In this document: positions 1 to 5,795 of the stretch, one piece after another
Layout: every line of letters starts with the position of its first letter
Numbering within the stretch: position 1 is the first letter of the stretch
Assembly: GCA_018065205.1 (NCBI GenBank)
Contig: JAGHTR010000045.1
Coordinates: forward strand, 1-6,229
Source of the DNA: Candidatus Colicola caccequi
GTDB taxonomy: Bacteria; Bacteroidota; Bacteroidia; Bacteroidales; Paludibacteraceae
Reading direction: 5' to 3'
Length of the DNA stretch: 6,229 nt
Position numbers and translations under genes: made by a program
The notes under the pieces: generated by a model
The model's database searches: none
Told to the model about the DNA's origin: nothing
The model's input: only the letters and a program-made list of their open reading frames with translations

Positions 1-848
1 GCGATATCATACGTGGTAGATGTGACGCACGAGATAGTACATGTGCCAACGGTGAGTTTCTGCTCATAGAACGAACCGGATTGGAAATAAGCATAATAAG
101 AGAACTTCTTATTGATACATCCCGGAGCATCCGCCTTAATAGGATCTACAATCGTATAAGTGCCTGTTATGTCGGTCGCCGAAGCAGAAAAAAGATCCAA
201 GTGCATCGAACGACCATCCGTGCCTTCTATGCCCTCTCCATCAAAGGTCAGACCTTGCGTAGTAAGCCATAACTGGTGGTTATAGTACTTATTAGCCGGT
301 ACTCCTTCTCCGGCATACGTGCCATAGTAATAATCCACCGCCTTGGTGAAGACCGTATCCGTAGGATCAACAGGCTTAGACCCGGAGCCGAAGGTGATGG
401 TTAATGTCATAAACTTAAGTTGCCCAGCCTTAGTGGGACTTTTAGCAGAATACTCTGCCTTATCGCTCACCGTAAAAGTAACCTCTTTAGTTGCTCCGTT
501 CCAAATAGGATCGGTCGCTACATCCTGCGTCATCTCTCCGGTTGTGGCGGATATAGAGGCTAACTGCGCCATATCACAACTGCCAAAGGTAATCCGGGTG
601 ATGGTATCGGTACAAGCAATAGTGAGTGAACCTTTGGCATAGACGCAAAAATAACCGGTTGCAAGATAAGCAGGCTTGTTTTGGCCACTATTCTTATTGG
701 CTTGTAAGGTCAACCCTTCATCTAAGGTGACAGTCATAGGATTGGCGGACGTAGCTGCCGGAAAGTAATCACTCATCACGTAAGTGACGGTTTCTGCATA
801 AAGAGCGCTGCTTAAAGCGAGAAGAAGGAGAAGAAGGAGTTTTTTCAT
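1..848 (-). CDS. Secreted multidomain protein, C-terminus cut by window edge
   Basis: This reading frame begins with ATG at 848-846 and stays open for 282 codons to the left edge, so the C-terminus is missing. The first 18 residues are a textbook signal peptide: MKK, seven consecutive Leu, then a small-residue stretch with likely cleavage after LYA. Residues about 20-155 form a beta-rich module with features I associate with Bacteroidales secreted proteins (a GQNKPAY patch near 55-61, CVYAKGSLTI near 68-77, ITRITFG near 83-89, QLKFMTLTITF near 143-153). A short Pro/Asp-rich linker (SKPVDPTDT, 157-165) leads to a second beta-rich module from about 168 (KYYNHQLWL, then DITGTYTIV). The molecular function is unknown; a surface or exported role is inferred from the signal peptide. 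It lies 55 bp after the esterase gene in the same direction with no terminator between them, so the two are probably co-transcribed. The gap is filled by a heptamer repeat array. Confidence 0.85.
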   Translation of the reverse strand, partial: MKKLLLLLLLALSSALYAETVTYVMSDYFPAATSANPMTVTLDEGLTLQANKNSGQNKPAYLATGYFCVYAKGSLTIACTDTITRITFGSCDMAQLASISATTGEMTQDVATDPIWNGATKEVTFTVSDKAEYSAKSPTKAGQLKFMTLTITFGSGSKPVDPTDTVFTKAVDYYYGTYAGEGVPANKYYNHQLWLTTQGLTFDGEGIEGTDGRSMHLDLFSASATDITGTYTIVDPIKADAPGCINKKFSYYAYFQSGSFYEQKLTVGTCTISCVTSTTYDI

Positions 849-849
849 T

Positions 850-903
850 GAATAGTGAATAATGAATAATGAAGAATGAATAATGAATAATGAATAGTGA
901 AGA
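850..903 (-). repeat. Heptamer tandem array in leader of secreted-protein gene
   Basis: Read on the plus strand, seven complete 7-bp units lie head to tail: gaatagt, gaataat, gaataat, gaagaat, gaataat, gaataat, gaatagt (850-898), followed by a partial unit that abuts the esterase stop codon. The array occupies the whole gap between the esterase stop and one base before the downstream ATG. On the transcript strand the units read ATTATTC, ACTATTC and ATTCTTC, so the leader has no G residues. Function is not known. Possibilities are an unstructured translation leader, a protein or RNA binding array, or a slippage-prone tract. Confidence 0.9.
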
Positions 904-1812
904 TTAATTGCCTAATAAGAACTGCAAGGGGATATGCAGGCGGCGTTGCCAATCCGTTTCGGTATGGGCGGCACCGGGGAAGAAAAGATGGCGGTAATGA
1001 ACCGAGTCATAACCTAACGCCAAAATAGTGGAGTCAATACGACCAAACATATCTAAATACGCCTCATCGGCTGTCTCATTACCACAATCAAAGTAAATAA
1101 GCCGACTATTGGCCTCGGGCATCCGTTCATGCAAGTACGTCAGATAAGCATCCATGGCTTCCGGACGATTCTTGAAGGACAGAGGATGCGCAAAGGTGAC
1201 ATGCGTAGAAAGGCAGGCAGCCCCACCAAAGGCATTAGGATACTGGCAAAGCGCATAAGACGAGATAAGTCCGCCACAACTGCTGCCCATCACAAACGTA
1301 TGCTCTGCCGTAGTAGCCACATCATACGTAGAGTCAATAAAAGGCTTGAGTTCCTTTACCATGAAGGACAAGTAGCGATTACCCATAGGTTCGCCTACGG
1401 CATACGCCTGCTCACCACTTGACATATACTGCGCTACATCATCCGGAGCATATTCTTCAATACGATCCTCACTATTATCAATACCCACTACGATACAAGG
1501 ACGAATACGTCCACTATCCAGCAGGTTCTGCATAACTTCATCTACCCCCCACTCCTGGTGATTCCACGCCACGGCACTATCATACAGCATCTGACCATCG
1601 TGCATATAGAGCACATCGTACGGAGCATCCTTGGGATACCCGTCGGGAGTCCACACACGAATGGTACGTGAACTGATATACGATGAAGATAACTCATGCA
1701 TGGTAAGCGTACCACGAGAGACCTGCGGATCCGTGGAAGAATGGTGGCAGGAGACAAGGATGGCAGAGGTAAGAAGGAAGAGATACGAGGGAAGAGATAA
1801 GAATTTTTTCAT
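904..1812 (-). CDS. Alpha/beta-hydrolase lipoprotein, putative esterase (esterase D/Fes-like)
   Basis: The 302-residue protein begins with a lipoprotein signal: MKK, a hydrophobic stretch and the lipobox LVSC with Cys22, so it should be lipid-anchored in the envelope. The remainder matches the putative-esterase (esterase D / enterochelin esterase-like) alpha/beta-hydrolase family in order: RTIRVWTPDGY (49-59), VLYMHDGQ (67-74, the oxyanion-side strand and loop), IVVGIDN (107-113), the nucleophile elbow GSSCGG (176-181) with Ser178 as the nucleophile, and AHTETDW (282-288) with His283 as the catalytic His. The acid is probably Asp242, Glu246 or Asp249 in the segment YFDCGNETAD. The usual elbow residue after Ser in this family is often Met; here it is Cys. 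The substrate cannot be told; relatives act on acyl or feruloyl esters, siderophores or sugars. It is followed by the secreted-protein gene and preceded by the aspS terminator and a heptamer array. No consensus promoter was found directly upstream. Confidence 0.87.
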   Translation of the reverse strand: MKKFLSLPSYLFLLTSAILVSCHHSSTDPQVSRGTLTMHELSSSYISSRTIRVWTPDGYPKDAPYDVLYMHDGQMLYDSAVAWNHQEWGVDEVMQNLLDSGRIRPCIVVGIDNSEDRIEEYAPDDVAQYMSSGEQAYAVGEPMGNRYLSFMVKELKPFIDSTYDVATTAEHTFVMGSSCGGLISSYALCQYPNAFGGAACLSTHVTFAHPLSFKNRPEAMDAYLTYLHERMPEANSRLIYFDCGNETADEAYLDMFGRIDSTILALGYDSVHYRHLFFPGAAHTETDWQRRLHIPLQFLLGN

Positions 1813-1813
1813 T

Positions 1814-1869
1814 GAATAGTGAAGAATGAATAATGAATAGTGAAGAATGAATAGTGAATAATGAATAGT
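1814..1869 (-). repeat. Heptamer tandem array in leader of esterase gene
   Basis: Eight complete 7-bp units on the plus strand: gaatagt, gaagaat, gaataat, gaatagt, gaagaat, gaatagt, gaataat, gaatagt. They start one base after the esterase start codon complement and end just before the aspS terminator. The three unit types are the same as in the array at 850-903, in a different order. Including the start codon and the AAA AAA codons, 840-873 and 1804-1837 agree at 33 of 34 positions. The transcript-strand leader contains no G from the terminator T-tract to the ATG. Confidence 0.9.
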
Positions 1870-1870
1870 G

Positions 1871-1909
1871 TAGATAAAAGGGCCTGACGGATGGTCAGGC
1901 CCTGAGTGT
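1871..1909 (-). terminator. Intrinsic terminator of the aspS transcript
   Basis: A perfect 9-bp GC-rich stem (gggcctgac at 1880-1888 pairing with gtcaggccc at 1894-1902), extendable by one A-T pair, closes a 5-nt loop. It begins 11 nt beyond the aspS stop codon. On the minus strand the stem is followed by CTTTTATCTA, a short U-rich tail. The tract on the opposite side (gagtgtttta) is weaker, so the orientation fits minus-strand transcription. Confidence 0.85.
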
Positions 1910-1913
1910 TTTA

Positions 1914-3296
1914 TTAAGGAGCAACGCGGTTGATGTCACGTGGGAACATACTGCATTCCTTCACATTAGCGATATTGAGGATACAAGCCGTCAAGCGCTC
2001 CAAACCAATCGCAAAACCTCCGTGAGGCGGCATGCCATTATGGAAGGTATCCATGTAGAAATGGAATTTCTCAGGATCCATACCACGCTCTACCATCTTA
2101 CGACGATAATCAGCCTCCTCGTGCATACGTTGACCACCGGAAGTAATTTCCAAGCCACGCATGAGTAAGTCAAAACTGAGTGTTAGCTTGCCATCTTCGG
2201 GGTCGTCCATTGCATAGAAAGCACGGTGCTGACTGGGGAAGTGAGTAATAAAGACAAAGTCTGAACCATATTTCTCCTTCACGTACTTGCAAATAGCACG
2301 TTCCTCTTCCGGAGCCATATCGTCCTCACCACGGTGATCCTCTTCGGTCAGATGTTCGTTCCACAACAGTTCGTGGCACTCGCTAAGACGATAAGCAGGA
2401 ATCTGATCAGGGATAGCAGGCATGTCTGCATTGAGTAACTGCAGTTCATGAGCGCAATGCTCGGAAACATACTTCATGATATTGCGCAGCAGGTTCATCT
2501 CCAACTCCATCACATCCTCTTGTCCCTTAATAAAGCCCATCTCCACATCCATAGAGATAAACTCATTGAGGTGACGTGATGTAGCATGCTTTTCGGCACG
2601 ATAAGCCGGAGCGATCTCAAAGACGCGCTCGTAAACACCTACGCCAATCTGTTTATAGAATTGAGGTGACTGAGCCAGATAGACTTGCTTATCAAAGTAA
2701 TCCATCTTAAATACATTAGCACCACCTTCAGCACCTTCGGACACAATCTTAGGCGAATAAATCTGGGTAAAGCCCTGACTAAGCAAATACTGGGCAAAAC
2801 CTTGACTAATAGCCGATTGGACACGCAGAATAGCCATGTCACGAGGGTTACGGAGCGTTACGTGACGGTTATCAAACTTGAAACGCAACATAGCATCTTC
2901 GTCGCCAAACTTGAGCGAATTGGTATCTAAGACCTCGGTAGTAGCCGGACGTGAGATAATCTCAATCTTATCAATAGCGACCTCCATCTGAGAATAAGCC
3001 ACAGCCGGATCCTTGATTTTAGCCTCATTAACAACGCCCTCGATAGCCACAGCCATTTCGCGATTGATGTTATTGACTTGAACGGTCTCGCCCTTCTCGT
3101 CCACTACAACGGTTTGTTCGTTTTGCAAAACACCTTGCAGCAATCCCTCAGCCTTACGCAGGATAAGGAAACCACCCCATTTAGTCAGGCGCACATTATG
3201 CACCATACCGTAAGCGCGAACACGGTCACCGGGCTGCAAGGAACGCAGGTCGGAATAGTCCGTCGTCGTGCAATGTGAATTAATAAAATTAGCCAT
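1914..3296 (-). CDS. aspS: Aspartyl-tRNA synthetase, archaeal-type, probably non-discriminating (aspartate--tRNA(Asp/Asn) ligase)
   Basis: A 460-residue class IIb synthetase that attaches Asp to tRNA in the cytoplasm. An N-terminal OB-fold anticodon-binding domain (about 22-115) precedes the catalytic domain (about 135-460). Visible landmarks are the flipping-loop region SEGAEGGANVF (186-196), AQSPQFYKQ (208-216), motif 2 with RAEKHATSRHLNEF (Arg233), SGGQR (386-390), and motif 3 GGFAIGLERL ending in Arg434. The QSPQ-type signature and the terminal FPRDINRVAP place it with archaeal-type AspRS and not AsnRS; the length of about 430-460 and the lack of the roughly 100-residue bacterial insertion agree. 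In the first OB-fold loop the sequence is GMVHNVR, giving His33 where tRNA-Asp-specific archaeal enzymes have Trp; as I recall the literature, His there marks enzymes that also charge tRNA-Asn. If so, Asp-tRNA-Asn would need amidation by GatCAB, which is not in this window. It has its own promoter and terminator. Confidence 0.92.
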   Translation of the reverse strand: MANFINSHCTTTDYSDLRSLQPGDRVRAYGMVHNVRLTKWGGFLILRKAEGLLQGVLQNEQTVVVDEKGETVQVNNINREMAVAIEGVVNEAKIKDPAVAYSQMEVAIDKIEIISRPATTEVLDTNSLKFGDEDAMLRFKFDNRHVTLRNPRDMAILRVQSAISQGFAQYLLSQGFTQIYSPKIVSEGAEGGANVFKMDYFDKQVYLAQSPQFYKQIGVGVYERVFEIAPAYRAEKHATSRHLNEFISMDVEMGFIKGQEDVMELEMNLLRNIMKYVSEHCAHELQLLNADMPAIPDQIPAYRLSECHELLWNEHLTEEDHRGEDDMAPEEERAICKYVKEKYGSDFVFITHFPSQHRAFYAMDDPEDGKLTLSFDLLMRGLEITSGGQRMHEEADYRRKMVERGMDPEKFHFYMDTFHNGMPPHGGFAIGLERLTACILNIANVKECSMFPRDINRVAP

Positions 3297-3338
3297 AATA
3301 TTGAATATTGTATATTGATTATTGCAGATTGATTATTG
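3297..3338 (-). repeat. Divergent heptamer array in aspS leader
   Basis: Six head-to-tail 7-bp units on the plus strand, directly abutting the aspS start codon: aatattg, aatattg, tatattg, attattg, cagattg, attattg. On the transcript they read as CAATAAT/CAATATT-like units. The period and the position relative to the ATG match the two arrays upstream of the esterase and secreted-protein genes, but the unit sequence differs. The array is degenerate, so it is less certain than the other two. Confidence 0.65.
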
Positions 3339-3348
3339 AAAGCGATTG

Positions 3349-3380
3349 CAAAAATACAAAGAATTTTTGAAATACACAAA
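3349..3380 (-). promoter_or_regulatory. Bacteroidota-type promoter of aspS
   Basis: On the minus strand a TTTG element (complement at 3377-3380) is followed after exactly 20 bp by TATTTTTG (complement at 3349-3356), which fits the Bacteroidota -33/-7 pattern TTTG, 19-21 bp, TAnnTTTG. Transcription should start near 3342, giving a leader of about 45 nt that consists mostly of the heptamer array. Confidence 0.7.
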
Positions 3381-3392
3381 TAAAAATGCGGG

Positions 3393-4097
3393 TTAGTGGC
3401 AAAATAATACACCTAAATACAATCGTGGTCCGGTAGGCTGCACTAATTCACTATGATGAATAGCTATTAGCCAATCCAACCGAAAAGTAAGATGTATCTT
3501 TGGACTTACGCACCAATCTGTGCCAACAAAGGGAGTTATAGCAAAGAACGGCTGCTTATTCAAATATGCCTCTTTTTCGGGTTGCCAATCATTCTGGCTG
3601 CCATCTAAGACATACATGTAACGCGATGCGCCACCACCAATCGTGGCACCTATGTATGGCCATACTTTTTCTAATCGCCAACAGGCATCGACCAATAATC
3701 CTCCCCAACCGGTTCGCACATACGAGCCTTGGGATAATTGGTTATGGCATGACGTCACCGTTGAGTACATCGTAGATATATACCCTTCTCCACCTATTCG
3801 TAAATGTTTCCATAGATTAACGCGAGCGACACCACCAATACCAATCGTCATCCCTTCGGGATTAACAGGCGCTCCCTTTTGCGAACCAAATAAATAGCCG
3901 GCATGCACCAACATTCCTCCACTACAGCCCTGAAAAACAGGAATCGAGTCCGCACGATTAGCAGCAGCGAGAGAAGAAGGGCTAAATAATAAATAACAAA
4001 GTATAAATAATAAAGACCGCAGGGAGGCTGAGGAGATATAAGAAGAGAGAGGTCCGCAAAGACTCCTGTTGGATATGAAGGGAAGGAGTTTTTTCAT
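3393..4097 (-). CDS. Secreted or outer-membrane beta-barrel-like conserved protein
   Basis: I place the start at the ATG at 4097 (MKKLLPF), 4 nt after the prfB stop. An ATG at 4172 would lie inside prfB and add 25 residues with no signal character. The resulting 234-residue protein has a hydrophobic export segment at about 27-46 (LRSLLFILCYLLFSPSSLAA) preceded by an unusually long n-region. The mature part alternates short amphipathic strands with glycines and aromatics: a GCSGGM segment (57-62), MTIGIGGVARVNLW (83-96), SYVRTGWGGLLVDACWR (125-141), WPYIGATIGGGA (146-157), FFAITPFVGTDW (184-195), HLTFRLDWLIAIH (202-214), and a C-terminal strand PRLYLGVLFCH. This suggests a small outer-membrane beta-barrel. 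It resembles a conserved uncharacterised Bacteroidales family with a GCSGGM segment, recalled from memory. Substrate or partner is unknown. Co-transcription with prfB is inferred from the tight spacing. No hairpin terminator follows. Confidence 0.78.
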   Translation of the reverse strand: MKKLLPFISNRSLCGPLSSYISSASLRSLLFILCYLLFSPSSLAAANRADSIPVFQGCSGGMLVHAGYLFGSQKGAPVNPEGMTIGIGGVARVNLWKHLRIGGEGYISTMYSTVTSCHNQLSQGSYVRTGWGGLLVDACWRLEKVWPYIGATIGGGASRYMYVLDGSQNDWQPEKEAYLNKQPFFAITPFVGTDWCVSPKIHLTFRLDWLIAIHHSELVQPTGPRLYLGVLFCH

Positions 4098-4101
4098 GAC
4101 G

Positions 4102-5208
4102 TTAATCAGGGAATTCCATGAGGTAGGCTTTGATGAAGGCATCAATATCGCCATCCATGACGGCATTGACATTATGCGTTTCGTAGTTGGTACGATGATC
4201 CTTCACGCGACGGTCATCAAAGACGTAGGAACGAATCTGGCTACCCCACTCGATTTTCTTCTTGCCAGCCTCTACTTTGGCTGCCGCCTGACGACGTTTC
4301 TCTAATTCCAACTCATAGAGTTGCGAGCGCAGATGTCGCAAAGCATTCTCACGGTTCTTAGGCTGGTCACGAGTCTCGGTATTCTCAATTACTATTTCGT
4401 CCGGCTGACCGGTTAGGCAGTTGATGAACTTATAGTGCAGACGTACACCGGATTCCACTTTATTGACGTTCTGTCCTCCGGCGCCGGAACTGCGGAACGT
4501 ATCCCAACTGATTCCAGCCGGATCGACTTGGATATCTATGCTATCGTCAATCAAAGGCACAACAAAGACGCTGGCAAAACTGGTCATACGTTTGCCTTGT
4601 GCATTATAGGGACTGACACGCACCAAGCGATGCACGCCATTCTCGGATTTCAGGTAGCCATAGGCCATATCACCTTCCACATTAAAGGTAACCGTTTTGA
4701 TACCGGCTTCATCGCCCTCCTGGAAGTTACTGACAGTCACCTTGTAATTATGTTTCTCGCAATAGCGCTGATACATACGCATCAGTTGCTCTGCCCAATC
4801 TTGTGCCTCCGTACCTCCTGCTCCACTCACTATTTTGAGCACAGCCGGCATACTATCTTCCTCGTGACTAAGCATATTCTTCATCTCCAAATCCTCCACA
4901 GCAGCCAATGCTGTAGCATAAGCCTGGTCCACATCTGCTTCAGTCACCAGTTCATCCTTATAGAAGTCCATTGCCAGACCCAGTTCGTCTACAGTGGAGC
5001 GCACACCATCAAATCCTTCAATCCAACGCTTAATACCTCTTACCTTACGCATCTGCGCCTCGGCAGCCTTGGCATCATCCCAAAAACCGGGAGCCTGGGT
5101 ATGAAGTTCTTCTTCCTCTAATTGAATGCGTTTCTCGTCAATCTGTAAATACTGTTTAAGTTTATCAGCGCGTAACTGGACGTCTTTGAGTTGTTCGGTT
5201 GTAATCAT
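4102..5208 (-). CDS. prfB: Peptide chain release factor 2 (RF2)
   Basis: This cytoplasmic class I release factor recognises UAA and UGA in the ribosomal A site and triggers hydrolysis of the finished peptide. The 368-residue length is normal for RF2. An N-terminal helical domain (about 1-110) is followed by the stop-codon recognition and catalytic domains. The recognition tripeptide region reads HRLVRVSPYNAQGKR (193-207), with SPY where E. coli RF2 has SPF. The catalytic GGQ motif lies at 244-246 (SSGAGGQNVNKVESGVR). The C-terminal WGSQIRSYVFDDRRVKDHRT (321-340) is characteristic of RF2. Many bacterial prfB genes need a programmed +1 frameshift at an in-frame UGA near codon 26 (after YL). Here the corresponding site reads TAT TTA CAG ATT GAC and the frame is continuous, so that autoregulation is absent. 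The ATG at 5208 follows a strong promoter by only about 12 nt. Confidence 0.96.
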   Translation of the reverse strand: MITTEQLKDVQLRADKLKQYLQIDEKRIQLEEEELHTQAPGFWDDAKAAEAQMRKVRGIKRWIEGFDGVRSTVDELGLAMDFYKDELVTEADVDQAYATALAAVEDLEMKNMLSHEEDSMPAVLKIVSGAGGTEAQDWAEQLMRMYQRYCEKHNYKVTVSNFQEGDEAGIKTVTFNVEGDMAYGYLKSENGVHRLVRVSPYNAQGKRMTSFASVFVVPLIDDSIDIQVDPAGISWDTFRSSGAGGQNVNKVESGVRLHYKFINCLTGQPDEIVIENTETRDQPKNRENALRHLRSQLYELELEKRRQAAAKVEAGKKKIEWGSQIRSYVFDDRRVKDHRTNYETHNVNAVMDGDIDAFIKAYLMEFPD

Positions 5209-5226
5209 ACTAACTTAATTTGACTG

Positions 5227-5258
5227 CAAAGGTACAATTTTTTTTGCATATAAGCAAA
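5227..5258 (-). promoter_or_regulatory. Bacteroidota-type promoter of prfB
   Basis: On the minus strand TTTG (complement at 5255-5258) is followed after 20 bp by TACCTTTG (complement at 5227-5234), a perfect match to the Bacteroidota -33/-7 consensus. The predicted transcription start near 5220 leaves a leader of only about a dozen bases. The downstream beta-barrel-like gene is probably driven by the same promoter. Confidence 0.82.
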
Positions 5259-5283
5259 TATTTTTACAAAAATAGCAATTAAA

Positions 5284-5315
5284 CTTGCCTAATTCAAAAA
5301 AAAATTATATCTTTG
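5284..5315 (+). promoter_or_regulatory. Bacteroidota-type promoter of the rightmost secreted-protein gene
   Basis: A perfect -7 element TATCTTTG (5308-5315) lies 20 bp after CTTG (5284-5287), a three-of-four match to the -33 TTTG. The predicted start is near 5322, leaving about 24 nt of A/T-rich leader before the ATG at 5346. It is divergent from the prfB promoter within the same 137-bp intergenic region. Confidence 0.68.
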
Positions 5316-5345
5316 CAAGAAATTTGAGATAACTATTTTTTTACT

Positions 5346-5795
5346 ATGAGAAAATCACTTCTTTTTTTAGCGATGGGCTTGATTGTCCCCTTTATGCTTC
5401 AAGCAACGGTCTATACACGCATTGGCGTTAAGCCTACAGAGGGTTGGAGCGGTAAATATTTAATCGTTTACCAAACATCCGATACTAAGGCAATCGTATG
5501 GAATGGAGAGGACGAAGCCAGTAACTACGTAGAAGCCACCATCAATAATGGTAAGATTACAGCAGATAACCTGGATGACTACGTGGTAACGGTGGCTGCT
5601 GAAGGAAGAGATTATAGCATCAAATGCACCAATGGCTACTATATCCGAGCCGAAGCCAAGAAGAACAGTTTGGAGTTCGCAAAAGGAGCATCAGCCTGCA
5701 CCATCAACGCCAGTGGCGGTTATATCCGTATTGAGACCAATAGTGGTACGCAGCGTTTGTGCTGCTATTCAGGTAGCCGATTCCTCTTTTACTAA
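5346..5795 (+). CDS. Secreted beta-rich protein, N-terminal part ending at an in-frame TAA
   Basis: The 149-residue product starts with a signal peptide (MRKSLLFLAMGLIVPFMLQA, cleavage likely after residue 20). The mature part is a beta-rich module of a type common in Bacteroidales exported proteins: WSGKYLIVYQT (34-44), VVTVAAEGRDYSIKCTNGYYI (80-100), YIRIETNSGTQRLCCY (126-141) and RFLFY just before the stop. As I recall such modules, they usually continue past an RFxxY motif into a Lys- or polar-rich strand ending in an aromatic; here the same frame continues after the TAA with DEKKQW and VYFY. That makes the stop look premature, not like a natural end. The simplest explanation is a nonsense change such as AAA to TAA. 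Function is unknown. Its promoter is divergent from that of prfB. Confidence 0.75.
   Translation: MRKSLLFLAMGLIVPFMLQATVYTRIGVKPTEGWSGKYLIVYQTSDTKAIVWNGEDEASNYVEATINNGKITADNLDDYVVTVAAEGRDYSIKCTNGYYIRAEAKKNSLEFAKGASACTINASGGYIRIETNSGTQRLCCYSGSRFLFY

Noticed and set aside
343..642. A 99-codon plus-strand open frame
   Set aside because: It is antisense to the well-supported leftmost secreted-protein gene and shows no recognisable features.
850..1869. CRISPR-like reading of the repeat arrays
   Set aside because: Units are 7 bp, directly abutting and without spacers, and no cas gene is present.
1914..3296. Identification as asparaginyl-tRNA synthetase (asnS)
   Set aside because: AQSPQFYKQ, SGGQR and the FPRDINRVAP terminus are AspRS-type; the AsnRS counterparts differ at these positions.
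4098..4172. Upstream ATG at 4172 for the beta-barrel-like protein
   Set aside because: It would overlap the conserved C-terminus of prfB by about 70 nt and add residues with no signal-peptide character; MKK at 4097 is more plausible.
4435..5121. A 228-codon open frame on the plus strand inside prfB
   Set aside because: It lies antisense to a confidently identified prfB, has no promoter or family-like sequence, and its composition is that of a complement-strand shadow.
5243..5258. Inverted repeat TTTGC/GCAAA over the prfB -33 element as an operator
   Set aside because: Only five A/T-rich pairs, and it overlaps the promoter element itself; chance is likely in this A/T-rich region.
5793..5795. 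Reassignment of TAA to a sense codon
   Set aside because: All four complete minus-strand genes end in TAA at sensible positions, and none has an internal in-frame stop.
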